Below are positions 22,240-33,546 of a stretch of 64,000 nucleotides of DNA, piece by piece. The notes beneath the pieces were generated by a model that was not told where the DNA came from, made no database searches, and saw only the letters and a list, made by a program, of their open reading frames with translations. Made by a program: the position numbers and the translations under genes. The first letter of the stretch is position 1. Each line of letters opens with the position of its first letter. The stretch spans positions 22,148,305 through 22,212,304 of the forward strand of contig JBCFYV010000100.1 of the NCBI GenBank assembly GCA_039000515.1, given 5' to 3'. The DNA comes from Timema cristinae. Taxonomy: Eukaryota; Arthropoda; Insecta; Phasmatodea; Timematidae.

Positions 22240-22960
22240 ATGTTGTCAAGTTAGCTAATGTAAAATATCGGTTCAGTATTGAGCATTCTGTTGGAAAAAA
22301 TTCTAGAACTGTTCATTAATATTTGATTTTTATTGAGTCTAGTTATAATAGTGAAGTCATGAGTTTCAATATTGTGGGAGAGCATTATTAAGTATTTATT
22401 TTTTAATTGTTGCTATTACCTCACATAACGTGCATGTACATTCACCAAGGTCACAAATGTGCGTGTTCTCTTTCAGGTAAATGATAAGTTAAAGTGCTCA
22501 GAATGGTATTAATAATGGCCTGGATGGATATTGCTAATTTATCTGATTGCCTGCAATATCTCTAGTTTGTTGAAAGCACTGCGGAAAAACAACTAATCAA
22601 AAAATATTTGTTAAAAAGAATGAGAGTCGAAATAATATCTACGATAAGAAAATAAATAAATATATATTTATATTTTGAATTTTTTGAATGAATTTTCACT
22701 TTTGGTATAGTGTAATAATATTATTTTAATCAGTCCTTTACATTTAATACGCTATGATATTTAAAACTATACAAGATTTGATTATTTTGTTTGATCTAGA
22801 ATGAAAAATTATTTGATCACACTTCCATACGTCTCTTACTTAGACAGGCTGGGAACCTCTTTGGATGAAAAAAAGTATTTGTGACGAAGGAATGGCTCAT
22901 GCGTTGTACTTAAAATGTTCTAGAATACAGGAATCTGTGCGAACCCCGTCGATATTAATT
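22240..22960 (+). repeat. Diverged segmental duplication, copy 2
   Basis: Partner of 17480-18125, same orientation, with length differences in AT-rich parts. The extra block here (about 22420-22480) has no counterpart in copy 1. Confidence 0.65.
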
Positions 22961-23565
22961 TTGTAGGATATCGTAACGCGAACCAGCCATTCATATTAAA
23001 TAAGTGATTTTAATACCAGATTAAAAAAACATATAATTAAAGGAAGTGTTTGTTTGTGTATGTGTGCGATGCCCAGCCAAAAATACGGCACGCATTGATC
23101 TAACATTTTTATCTTAGGTGTATGTACGGAAGAGGGGTGAATGCACCTCGAGGCTGGATTTCTAAATCTTTAAATAGCTTTTTAATTATGCTATTCTTAA
23201 CACATTTTTGAATAAAATATTTTTAGTCTTGTTTAGAAATATGTTTTAGAGATAACTGTGATCAAAATATGTCACATCTCCTTGAAAAAAAAAGTGTACG
23301 AAATCGACAAGACTAAAGTAAAATGACAACACTTTTCAGTGATAACGTTTCATTTTGAATCTGTAGATGGGCCACCGACAACGCTTCGCGGGATTGATAG
23401 TTCGCTAATAATGAATCAATTTTAACGACGTTAAAAATTAGAATAGTTATTCTTTCACCTAAAATAGAAGCTGTGACTTCAATATTGTGAATATTTAAAC
23501 GTGGTTACATTAATGATCACTTCTGCGATCCCGTAAACGGTATTTTATAACATATACGGACAATA
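22961..23565. other. AT-rich intergenic, nothing recognised
   Basis: No feature supported before the gap. Confidence 0.4.
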
Positions 23566-23665
23566 NNNNNNNNNNNNNNNNNNNNNNNNNNNNNNNNNNN
23601 NNNNNNNNNNNNNNNNNNNNNNNNNNNNNNNNNNNNNNNNNNNNNNNNNNNNNNNNNNNNNNNNN
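23566..23665. other. Assembly gap of exactly 100 N
   Basis: A scaffold join of unknown true length. Any frame crossing it is meaningless. Confidence 1.
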
Positions 23666-24118
23666 AGTGCATTCGATCCATTTAAAGGTGCGTTGTTTTC
23701 ACGACTTACCAATAGTTTGAAGTAAAATCGATCATCTTTAATACAGAAAAGACTTGAAGATGGTGTAAAATTCACGGAAACGTGTCACCGATACGGGGGT
23801 TTCTTTCATTTATTGGTCTGAAATATATTGATTCTATATTTTTTCTAACTTAAATCTTTTTAGTTTAAGACACTAAAAGTCATTAGTAGGTGCGAAAGCA
23901 GATTAGGTGTGCGTAAGTCAGAGCCTTTTATTCGGGTAGTTAAAAAAAAACACAACAGTGGCATATTAATGTCACTGCCTAAATGTGTATTATATTTCGG
24001 TTCAAATAAGCAGTTTAGATGAACAAATATTGAAAGTGACAAATTGTAGTCAAGCTTGATATTTTATTATATTTGTAACCTACAACACAGTAAATGAAGG
24101 TGGTATGGTAACAAATGA

Positions 24119-24371
24119 CCCACTTCGGTGGTCACGTGGTCTAACGCGCTACTCTCACAGAAGACTAAACTACCGGCAATGGGGAGAACGAGGTATGAAT
24201 CTCAACCGGGTGTACTGAGGGTGGTTTTCCAAAATAGTTTTCCACTCTACCTCAACGAAAATGCGGGTTCACATCCTCTAAATTCAACTTTCATCATCAC
24301 TAAAACCTTTAGCGTAATTTGTATATAGTACATAGTACATAAGCTTATAACCCGAACAGTAGATGCTAAAA
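24119..24371 (+). mobile_element. SINE family A, older subfamily
   Basis: Head CACTTCGGTGGTCACGTGGT, TCTAACGCGCTACTCTC, B-box region GGTATGAATCTCAACCGGGT, body, tail CTTATAACCCGAACAGTAG. Confidence 0.85.
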
Positions 24372-24419
24372 CAAACAATAAAGAATGAGATATAAGGAGA
24401 AATATTTTATGGTTGTATT

Positions 24420-25265
24420 CAGTGGCGCCTCTTAGCTAAATTTAGTGGGAATGCTGCTCCAGAAAATGTTTAGCCTTTGTTTTAAAATTGTGTAAAAGGA
24501 AAAAATCATGTATAAAAAGAAAATGTATTCAGGAACTTGATAAAATCTTAACAAAAAAAGTATTTATTTTTTTACTTACTTTAACTTAAATTGTTACCGT
24601 TCAAGCTTGATCTATTTATTTAAAAATGAAATCCATTCTTCTTGTTTTAATTTGCGCAAAAAGTTCAATAATGTTCTCCTTGATCTATGGATGACAATTG
24701 AGGAAATTATTCTCCATTGAAAGTACTGCAAGCGCATTTAGTATTTCTGTTAAATAAAATAACTGAAAAAAAAAATGAATCAAATAGAATAGATGGAAGC
24801 GGAATAGTAATCTAATTCTACACTCGTCTACACTTTATCACATTCAAGAATATAGTACACGGTTTTTAAGCACAACGCACGCTGAATTAAAAAAAACTTC
24901 CTTCCACCATCATACCAGAGCCGGCATTGCGAGAGCAACAGTGCTCTCTCTACCTGGGAGTCCCTCCTTCCCCTACCCCCCCCCCCCCCCCCCCCCCTCA
25001 TATGTGCGTATGCGCACAACAGTCAAACACCACGTCACCGGTACTGTGAAGCGCACAGTTCCATACAAAGATGTTTGCATTTTTTTTATAAACTGGGGGA
25101 TGGCTACTGAAGTAATGACATTAAGCTTAAGGAATATATATTGTACTACAAAAATAAAGAAAAAATTAAAGAAAAAGGGACCCATTATATTAAATGTTAT
25201 CGATAATATCAAGTGTAAATAGGGGGTGCTGCAGTTCCGCAGTGCCTATACACGAGCCGCCACTG
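24420..25265. mobile_element. hAT-type MITE, copy 1
   Basis: Termini CAGTGGCGCCTC and GAGCCGCCACTG are imperfect inverted repeats. The flanks GTTGTATT and TTTGTATG are a decayed 8-bp target duplication. Inside is a C-run (24976-25000) and an open stretch read on plus (VKRTVPYKD.., ending at 25220) shared with the copy at 50882-51576. A minus-strand stretch near 24640-24710 also reads as protein in both copies but has a stop here. Probably a deletion derivative of an autonomous hAT element. Confidence 0.8.
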
Positions 25266-25273
25266 TTTGTATG

Positions 25274-25965
25274 TGTGTTATCAAGTTCCAAGAACGTCAA
25301 AACTATGTACTATGTAGGCATAAAACATATTATGTGCCAATCATAACATATTCAACATAAACCTGAGTAACAACCACCGATGAATAAAGGTTGCAGAGTT
25401 AAGATTTCTACGAAGCATTATGTAAAGTACAAGGAAAGCTAGATATAATTAGAAATTACAAAATCAGAAAGAAACTAAATCAAAAAGGAATTAGTGATTT
25501 TTGTTATTGTGAAGGGCCTTGTCAACATCAAGACCCGGAAGAATGCTAGAAGCGGGAAATTATGATGATAATAATTACAGCTTACACGAAAATATTTGTG
25601 AATATATTTTTTTAAATATGATTGTGTTTTAAAGATATTTATCCACCAAATAATTGTTTAGTCCTATACTAAACAAGACTAAACTTCATTGTGTGAGCCC
25701 GCAGCGAGCTATATCGACCTAGCGGCCGCCGCCGTTGGCGATGAAAGTAGCAATATTTACTGATTGAGGGTCGGTTAACTAGCCCTTCAGGCTGTTGATC
25801 TCAGTTTTCTAGACTAGAGCTGCTACTTCTTTATTGAAGTTTGACCCCGTTGCAGACCCACTGCTTCACAGATACATTTCTGAAGAGTCGAAGAACGAAA
25901 CCGGGGATTCTGGATATGTAGCCAGGAATTCTGAACAACGCAGAATTAATGTTTCAAGTTATTCG
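25274..25965. other. Intergenic with a GC-richer patch
   Basis: 25690-25930 is GC-richer (ACCTAGCGGCCGCCGCCGTT) than its surroundings but shows no frame or repeat I recognise. A (TA)n run follows at 25967-25997. Confidence 0.4.
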
Positions 25966-25995
25966 TATATATATATATAATATATATATATATAT

Positions 25996-27555
25996 AGAGT
26001 AGCCTACATACTTATTACTATTAAGACACCATTTCTGACACTGTACTTGTAGCCTACATACTTATTACTACTAAACACCATTTCTCGGTGGTAGTGACTC
26101 AATTTATGACACTGTACTTGTAGCCTACATACTTATTACTACTAGACAGTGGAAATATTGTGACAACTCTTTCTCGGTGATAGTGACACCATTTGTGACA
26201 CTGCACTTGTAGCCTACATACTTATTACTACTAGACAGTGGAAGCATCGTGACAACTCTCTCTCTCGGTGGTAGTGACACTATTTGTGATACTGCACTTT
26301 TAGCCTACATACTTATTACTACTACTCAGTGGAAGCGTCGTGACACCTCTATCTCTGTGATAGTGACACCATTTGTGACACTGCACTTTTATCCTACATA
26401 CTTATTACCACTACTCAGTGGAAGCATCGGGACAACTCTCTCTCGATAATAGTGACACCATTTGTGACACTGTACTTGTAGACATACTTATTACTACTAG
26501 ACAGTGGAAGCATTGTGACAACTCTCTCTCGGTGGTAGGACACCATTTGTGTCAGTGCACTTTTAGCCTACATACTTATTACTACTAGACAGTGGAAGCA
26601 TTGTGGCAATTCTCTCTCGGTGGTAGTGACACCATTTGTGACACTGCACCTTTAGCCTACATATTTATTACTACTAGACAGTGAAAGCATTGTGACAACT
26701 CTCTTGGTGGTAGTGACACCATTTGTGACACTGCACTTTTAGCTTACATACTTTTATTACTACTACTTAGTGAAAGCATCTTGACACCTCTCTCTCGGTG
26801 GTAGTGACACCATTTGTGACACTGCACGTTTAGACTACATACTTATTACTACTAGACAGTGGAAGCATTGTGACAACTCTCTCTCGGTGGTAGTGACACC
26901 ATTTGTGACACTGCACTTTCAGCCTACACACTTATTCCTACTACTCAGTGGAAGCATTGTGACAACTCTCTCTCGGTGGTAGTGACACCATTTGTGACAC
27001 TGCACTTTTAGCCTACATACTTATTACTACAAGACAGTGGAAGCATTGTGACAACTCTCTCTCAGTGGTAGTGACACACAATTTGTGACACTGAACTTTT
27101 AGCCTACATACTTATTACTACTAGACAGTGGAAGCATTGTGACAACTCTCTCTCGGTGATAATGACACTGTACTTGTAGCCTACATACTTATTACTACTA
27201 GACAGTGGAAGCATTGTGACAACTATTTCTCGGTGAGTGACACCATTTGTGACACTGTACTTGTAGCCTACATACTTATTACTACTAGACAGTTGAAGCA
27301 TTGTGACAACTATCTCTCGGTAGTAGTGACCCCATTTGTGACACTGTACTTGTAGCCTATATACTTATTACTACTAGACAGTGGAAGCATTGTGACAACT
27401 ATCTCTCGGTAGTAGTGACCCCATTTGTTACACTGTACCTGTAGCCTATATACTTATTACTACTAGACAGTGGAAGCATTGGGACAACTCTCTCGGTGAT
27501 AGTGACACTATTTGTGACACTGCACTTGTAGCCTACACACTTATTACTTTTTGAC
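25996..27555 (+). repeat. Minisatellite of about 90-bp units, roughly 19 copies
   Basis: The core is AGCCTACATACTTATTACTA, then CTAGACAGTGGAAGCATTGT, GACAACTCTCTCTCGGTGGT, AGTGACACCATTTGTGACAC, TGCACTTT. Units run 80-92 bp with 5-15% differences. Edge units are shorter and more diverged. Open frames inside it are by-products. Confidence 0.95.
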
Positions 27556-27809
27556 AATGCAAGCGACGTAATATGTATTTTTTTTCTGGTAATGTTGTAA
27601 TTTGATTTCACTGTATTGCAGGTTAAATTATACTTTCCTGTTGGCTGTAAATTAGATACTTCAACACGTAATAACATTAATTATTATATTCTATAATTAA
27701 TATTAATTCAATAAGACATAGCAAGATACCATATTTTAAAACAGGATTTATTCTCATTAATAAACCAATAATTGGAGATGCATAATAAACTCGAGACTAC
27801 AAGAACTGT

Positions 27810-28085
27810 ATGTTGAATAAAGGCACTTTATTTCTTTATATATAAAATCCCATATCATTAAATTTATCACAGTATCACTTAGACACCTCGTAGTTAGGTT
27901 TTATGTTTATAAAGTCACTAGTCTTGACAGTCGGTACAAATGTTTTGGCTATGCAGTGGACTACAGGTTTGTTCGACGGCTCATATCATTTCACGCAACT
28001 TGTCCACAACTGGTTGAACGTCAACTACTCGGCCCGAAGACTGGATATGATGAACAGAACTGAACGGACGCATCTTTCCGCTCAC
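27810..28085 (-). CDS. Candidate 3' terminal exon with 3' UTR and poly(A) signal
   Basis: The minus-strand sequence TTTATTGTTTTCAG ends at 28086 and is a good acceptor. The following phase-0 frame has 34 codons: VSGKMRPFSSVHHIQSSGRV and then VDVQPVVDKLREMI, stop TGA at 27983-27981. The exon is GC-richer than the AT-rich sequence upstream. AATAAA lies at 27832-27827, about 150 nt downstream. CAG|GTGAGC could alternatively be a donor, which would reverse exon and intron. Upstream exons were not found and the protein is not identified. Confidence 0.35.
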
Positions 28086-28226
28086 CTGAAAACAATAAAT
28101 TACAATATTATATTGAATGTTGTCAAATTAATCAATACTATGATTTTATTCACCTCGTCTCACTGTTCGTTTGGGTTAGGCCGAACCTGACCATTTTTAT
28201 CACTTTTTGTATATAACTACTTTTTT

Positions 28227-28463
28227 TAGTGTTGCGTCTTACTACCTGTTCAGGTTATTCACATATGTAGGCCTACTAATTAAGTTAGTGAGCTAGGGAT
28301 TATAAAAGTTGTAATTAGAAGAAGTGTACTCGCATTTGCGTGGAGGGAGAGTGGGAAAACTTCCCTCAGTGCACATGAACGAGATCGAACCCCGATCTCC
28401 CCATATCCGGCAATATAGTCTATTGCGAGAGTAACGCCTTAGACCATGTGGCCACTGAGGTGG
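28227..28463 (-). mobile_element. SINE family A, older subfamily
   Basis: Tail GCGTCTTACTACCTGTTCAG at left. B-box reverse complement GAGATCGAACCCCGATCTCC. Head reverse complement AGACCATGTGGCCACTGAGG at right. Confidence 0.9.
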
Positions 28464-28639
28464 GTTCTCATAGTGTTAAAAGAGCTACAGACTACTTGAG
28501 TACAAACATAACTATAGTTTGGAAAGAAGGTCAAATGGGACAAGTTTATATTAACTATTTTCTTTGTTTTTGTGTCTCCTGTTAACCACTGAAGTGGATC
28601 TCACATGCTACTGTATTCTCTATAGGCTATATTAATAAT

Positions 28640-28830
28640 TAATAATTACGTTAATGTGGTAAGGATGAGAAAGGTAGAATCTTGAGGAAATGTACACGCA
28701 TTTGCATTTGGTAAATAATAATTTAAGAAAAAATACCCTCAGTACAATATTGGATTTGAGCCTTGACCTTCCGTCACTGCAAATCAAACTAAAATGAGCA
28801 TGACATTTAGACCAAATGTTCACCGGTGAT
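28640..28830 (-). mobile_element. SINE family A, strongly degenerate
   Basis: Recognisable only by order: GTACACGCATTTGCATTTGG, TACCCTCAGTACA, TTGAGCCTTGACCTTCCGTC, TTTAGACCAAATGTTCACCG. Confidence 0.5.
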
Positions 28831-28945
28831 GGTTTCTATATTGGAATAATAATTTTAAAATATCGTCCATGCCTTAGATGAGTCGGTAACGCACCTGCGT
28901 GATAAGGTACGAGTCCCGGGATCGATTTCTGTCACGATTTATACT

Positions 28946-29301
28946 CAGTGCCGGATTAAGCTAGTGTGGGGCCTCTAGCATTATATTATAAAGGGGCCCT
29001 AAATTTATAAAAATGTATATAAATATTAAAATATATGTAATTTACATGAGCAGTAAAGTGATTCAATACTTTCTTGATATTCAGCCAGTTAAACGTCAGT
29101 ACATTACATTATTCAGAGGTGTTTTTAGCCTGACGTAGTTTTGACAGAAATAATATGTATTTGCGTGTAGGGAATGCCAGGCCTCCACCGTGGTTCGGAT
29201 TCCACGTTAAACTGTAGGTCTTTCATTTCATCTCATAATCACCCTACCATTACACATTAGCGTAAGAGCGTATAACCCGAACGGGTAGTAAGACGCGGTG
29301 C

Positions 29302-29333
<32 letters not shown>

Positions 29334-29444
29334 TTGCGTGTAATGAATAAAGTAGTGAAAAAAAGAACTTTTCATTTTCACCAGACAAGTTTTCAGCCCC
29401 TAGCATATGCTTGCTACTTTTGCTAATGGGTTAATCCGGCACCG
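28946..29444. mobile_element. hAT-like MITE containing a family B SINE fragment
   Basis: Termini CAGTGCCGGATTAAG and TTAATCCGGCACCG are inverted repeats. The interior 29170-29335 is the 3' half of SINE family B (GGGAATGCCAGGCCTCCACC through GTAAGACGCGGTGCTAATAA), so the SINE inserted or was captured. No convincing target duplication remains. Confidence 0.7.
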
Positions 29445-29792
29445 TTAAATCATACTTACGGGAATATTGAGACTTGTATTCAATTCATAGTGATGAATTG
29501 ATTGTTGGGGGACTGTGTGTTGTGCCATTCTAGAGCTGCTATGTTAGATTCTATATTATGTGCTGATAATTATTATTATTTTCTTTTTTTGAGAAATCGG
29601 ATGCTAAATATCCATAAGCTCAACATAAGAACCTTATTTGAAAAACTCAATCACTACAAAATCAAATATTATGTATTATAACGCCAAGTCGCCAAATATT
29701 GTGACATGGAACGGTTCCTTTTGCCATCTGGTTTTAATTTTGACAGTAGTAAAATCACTATAGTAATATTTTATTAATGCTGACTTCTTTAC
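29445..29792. other. Intergenic, nothing recognised
   Basis: Low-complexity TAT/ATT tracts only. Confidence 0.4.
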
Positions 29793-30053
29793 ACCCGCTT
29801 CGGTGGCCGCATGGTCTGAAGCGCTACTCTCGCAGTAAACTAGATTGCCGATGACGGGAAAATTGAGGCGCGAATCTCGGTCGGATGTGGTGAGGGTGTT
29901 TTTTTTTTTACAAAATTGCTTACCACTCTACCTCCACACAAATGCGAGTACACTTTCTAAAAAACCAAACTTTCCTAATACCTAAGACGATTAGCGTTGT
30001 TAGTACATAAGTTTATCACCCGAAAGGATAGTAAGATGCGGTGCTAAAAAAAA
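29793..30053 (+). mobile_element. SINE family A, tRNA-Leu-like subfamily
   Basis: The head CCGCTTCGGTGGCCGCATGG, TCTGAAGCGCTACTCTCGCA is close to tRNA-Leu (GGTGGCCGAGCGGTCTAAGG). B-box region GCGCGAATCTCGGTCGG. Tail AGATGCGGTGCTAAAAAAAA. Confidence 0.9.
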
Positions 30054-30489
30054 CCTGCTTTACATGCTATTTACATTATGTTTTAAAACGATGGATTAAA
30101 TATCTAAAATAATATAGTTGTTTAGTACGGTTATAGCTGCATCTATCATATTCTTTAAGTTGAAATACGACATCTGGACACAAGACTCGAACTCGTGATA
30201 CTAATTTTAGCTTAGTTTGTCTTATTTTAAAATATTTTTCTTATGACGATCCTACTAAATTTTAATTTTTAGAGCACGTTTAGTTGAGTATAAGTTCTAG
30301 TATCGACTTGAAAACACAGTTTAAGTGAACTGAATGAATAGGGCTAGTTTTAATGAGTTTATTCATAATTCTTTCGAATATTTTATAGTGGGAACTAACA
30401 AATGTGCAAAATAAGGTATTTTAGTGCTGGTGGTAGGGAATTATCTCCGGCCTATTGGATGGATCAAACTCGTTTAGCAAGAACTTTTG
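30054..30489. other. Intergenic, nothing recognised
   Basis: ACGACATCTGGACACAAGAC at 30167 faintly echoes the 22150-22190 hairpin loop region. Confidence 0.4.
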
Positions 30490-30755
30490 ACCCGCCTCAG
30501 TGGCGTTGTTAGCTAACGCGCCAGTCGTGTTGAGCTCGACTGCTGAGGACGGGGAGACCAAGACTCGAATCTCGGTCGGGTGAACTGGAGGTGGTTTTTC
30601 CTAAATGGTTTTCCACTCTCTCTCTCCACGCAAATGCGGGTTCACTTCCTTTAATTCAACCTTACCAATTTCTAATCCATTAGCATAATTAGTACTTAAA
30701 GCGTATACCCGAACGGATAGTAAAACGCGGTGCTAAATAATAATAATAATAAAAT
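30490..30755 (+). mobile_element. SINE family A copy
   Basis: ACCCGCCTCAGTGGCGTTGT head, AGACTCGAATCTCGGTCGGG B box, full body, tail AAAACGCGGTGCTAAATAAT with TAA repeats. Confidence 0.92.
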
Positions 30756-31139
30756 AACTTTTAAGTGCGCTCCACGAGTTGCAAGAATTTATAGAAACTT
30801 GCATAATTATTGTGAGAGCATGACATTTAGTTTCCTTTGGATGAAAAGTAAAATAATAGAATCATTAAAAAGCTCAAAATTATATTAAAAAATTTACCCA
30901 AAAGATGTTCTCTTTATTATTTATGATTATTTATATGTTTATATATATAGGGTATGAGTATTTTCGTAACGTAAATTACACGTCAATTATACATTGAAAT
31001 CAGAATGAAATATCACCAAACCTTTTCACATTTCTTCTATATTTAATTTTCAATGTTTTTTACATATCTACTGAATCTCCAAGTTTAGAATAGAGTCGAA
31101 GAATAGAAAAAAAAGTTTGATTAGTATTCCAGAATAATA

Positions 31140-31375
31140 ATGATAATATATTTCTACCCATTTCTAGACAATATACTAAGCGAGGCAGACTGTTCCACCT
31201 CTCCGAGTGTTTTTTTTACGAGCCAGACCCGTCGTAAGGACGGGAAGCGACGCTGCTGGCGCCTGGTGTGGGAACTAACAACTGTTCCCGCCCAGCTGCC
31301 ACAGTCACTCACAAAGTTAGACCTATTTTATTTGGCAGAACAGTGGCGCGAACTGCGGCCGTGATAAGCAACACT
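31140..31375 (+). other. Isolated GC-rich patch, possible exon
   Basis: Sharply GC-richer than its flanks, with a 74-codon open frame (31140-31364) whose second half, from about 31250, reads LVWELTTVPAQLPQSLTK. No splice or family evidence was found. Could be a decayed transposon end. Confidence 0.25.
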
Positions 31376-31394
31376 AGATCCGGAATAATCGGAC

Positions 31395-31715
31395 TAAGAT
31401 GAGTTTTTTTTATAAGGGGTATGTAATGTGCAATTTATGAACCCAGTGATTATAATAGCACACGACTTACAAACTACCTTAGCTCTAGAAGAGACCCAGC
31501 GTCCACTCTACCTGTTGTATTATTATATGTGTAATGGTAGGGTGATTGTGAGATGAAATGGAGGACCTACAGTTTAACGTGGAATCCGAACCACGGTGGT
31601 GCACCTGTTGTAAATTCATCACTGAGGCAGGAATTGCTCACGCTGGAAATTCAACCCAGGGCCCTTTTCTCTGTAGAAATACGTACTACCGACTTGGCTA
31701 AGGAGTGAGCCAGGA
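31395..31715 (-). mobile_element. SINE family C copy, split by a family B fragment
   Basis: Shares GTGCAATTTATGAACCCAGT, CTTACAAACTACCTTAGCTC and the B-box-containing end (GGAAATTCAACCCAGGGCCC, TACCGACTTGGCTAAGGAGT) with the 10895-11145 copy. Interrupted at 31519-31602. Confidence 0.6.
31519..31602 (-). mobile_element. SINE family B, truncated insertion with target duplication
   Basis: Starts with ATTATTAT tail remnant and covers only GTAATGGTAGGGTGATTGTG to GAACCACGGTGGT. It is flanked by exact 9-bp ACCTGTTGT at 31510-31518 and 31603-31611. Confidence 0.85.
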
Positions 31716-32242
31716 CTAAGATATTGTGATATTGTAAAAATCTGGTTTTATAATTAGGTCTACTTCATTTTTAAATAACTAATCAAAGGGCACTGAAAGC
31801 AAACATTTCGCTTGTGCTGATATTTATTATAGTTTTTTTTTTTAACTTTCAGGATGGGATCAAAGGGTACGTGAGCTAAGGCAAGGATTTTTTCTTTTGC
31901 TTTCCTTATATATATTTAGACACATAAATACAATATTGCTTTAATAGATACGTATAGTCATATTTTCTATACGTGGTTGACTGAATATCTGTCACAGACC
32001 TCGCGTAATTCAGTGACAAAATTTTCTCTTCATTTAAAATGTTTCTCACCTAATTCCGTTATGCTCATGACAGATACTCAACAATTGTTGAGATCACCAT
32101 GTGAAGAAAATCAAACTAAACTATCTAGTGAAGCAATATTTTATTTACTGGCATAAAACAATTTTTGCTATAAAAACCGAAAAATAAAACACCTTAACAG
32201 ACGTTTCCCTTCATACCCCCTTAACAGGCCTGGGGCACGTAT

Positions 32243-32445
32243 CAGTGGGCACGCGGACTAAGCGTTAAACTGACCTAATCTGGTTTGCGATGTTCGAATC
32301 TTAGGTGGGATTGTACCGAGGGTGTTTTCTCCTAAATTGTTTCTCACTATCCCCACCAACGCGGGTATATTTTCTTTTAAAAAACACCTCTCATCCCTAC
32401 CCCGTTAGCTATTGCTCTTAAAGGCTAGTAAAACGTGAAGTAAAA
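32243..32445 (+). mobile_element. SINE family A, old copy
   Basis: TCAGTGGGCACGCGGACTAA head, GATGTTCGAATCTTAGGTGG B box, body, and degraded tail GGCTAGTAAAACGTGAAG. Confidence 0.7.
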
Positions 32446-32473
32446 ACCAAACAAAAAACTTCAAGGATGAACC

Positions 32474-32881
32474 CAGAGGCGTAAGTAGACGGTAATGGGC
32501 CCGTGGCAAAACTTTCAAGGTGGGCCCCCTTCAAATAAAAGAAACCCTTCCTCAACCCCAAAAAATAATCTTATGTGTAATTAAAGGTTATAGTAAATTA
32601 CATTAGCATTTTTATTGGAATCCATTTATAAATGTCATAATACAGGTCTGCATTTATTTAATAAAATTGCTACTGAAAAGTGGAAACTAACAGTATAATG
32701 TAAAAAAATAATTGACTATTGTGTAATTTTTTATTGAATAATAGGATTTTATGAAACAAAAACAACACTTTTATCTCTTCCCAAATTAATTTTGGGTGGG
32801 CGAATTGCATGGTGGGCCCCATTTTGGTCGCGGGGGCATGCGGCATTTTGCCACCTACGCCACCCTATAGTTACGCCATTG
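32474..32881. mobile_element. hAT-type MITE with 8-bp target duplication
   Basis: CAGAGGCGTAAGTA at left and TAGTTACGCCATTG at right form terminal inverted repeats. Flanks GATGAACC (32466-32473) and GATGAGCC (32882-32889) match in 7 of 8 bases. The interior includes mirrored GGTGGGCCCC words near both ends. Confidence 0.85.
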
Positions 32882-33207
32882 GATGAGCCCCTGACCACTG
32901 TTATATCCATAGCTATGCTGAACTCGAGCGGGATGGGGGGGGGGGGGGAGACTGTCAGAACAGCTGGGAACTAACATCACTTTTGTTTTGTTTTCATAGC
33001 TCCCTTCTCCCCCGCCTTCTCTACACATTAATGTGATAAACACCCCCTCTGAGAAATTGGGAAGCTCCTGACATAACTGGGAAGATAATTATCATGGCTG
33101 CAAGATTGGATGTCCTATTGGCACACTCCCAACTCGAAATATCGCCTCACTTCGTTCAACAAGAATTATTTTCATTCCATGCATACAACCGGATGATGGA
33201 CTGTCGA

Positions 33208-33294
33208 TATACAGGGTGTCCGCCATTAAACTCCACTTTACTGAAATGTATTTGCTTAAAATGTTGGAGTCTCATGGTAGACATCCTGTATATA
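33208..33294. mobile_element. Small TIR element (about 85 bp)
   Basis: ATATACAGGGTGTCCGCC at left pairs with GTAGACATCCTGTATATA at right. Both ends sit at TA, which suggests a Tc1/mariner-like minimal MITE. The adjoining plus-strand open frames are not genes. Confidence 0.55.
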
Positions 33295-33303
33295 TAAATA
33301 TAC

Positions 33304-33546
33304 ATAGCGCCACGTCTTACTACCTGTTCGGACCTCATGCGCTAATTACGCTAATGGTTTTAGGGATGAGGAAGGCCGTTATATTTATAGGAAGTGTACC
33401 CAAATTTTCATGGAGGGAGATTGGGAACCCATTTTGGAAAAATGTCAGTACACCCAACCGAGATTCGAACCTTGATCTCCCCGTCATCGGCAGTCTAGTC
33501 TACTGCGAAAGTAGGGCGTTTTGCCACGCGACCACCGAAGCAGGTA
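33304..33546 (-). mobile_element. SINE family A, tRNA-Leu-like subfamily
   Basis: Tail GCGCCACGTCTTACTACCTG, B box complement CGAGATTCGAACCTTGATCT, head complement CGCGACCACCGAAGCAGG. Confidence 0.9.

Noticed and set aside
23666..23775. Possible fragment of a second ionotropic receptor beside the gap
   Set aside because: GGTAAGTCRTGAAAA and a few residues (LVSxEN) resemble the receptor at 15890, but the match is too short and the gap removes the rest.
24941..25222. 93-codon frame across the poly-C tract
   Set aside because: The start lies in a homopolymer region inside a MITE; only the 3' part is shared with the other copy and may be a transposon relic.
26249..27677. Short frames within the 90-bp minisatellite
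   Set aside because: Repeat by-products with no conserved family.
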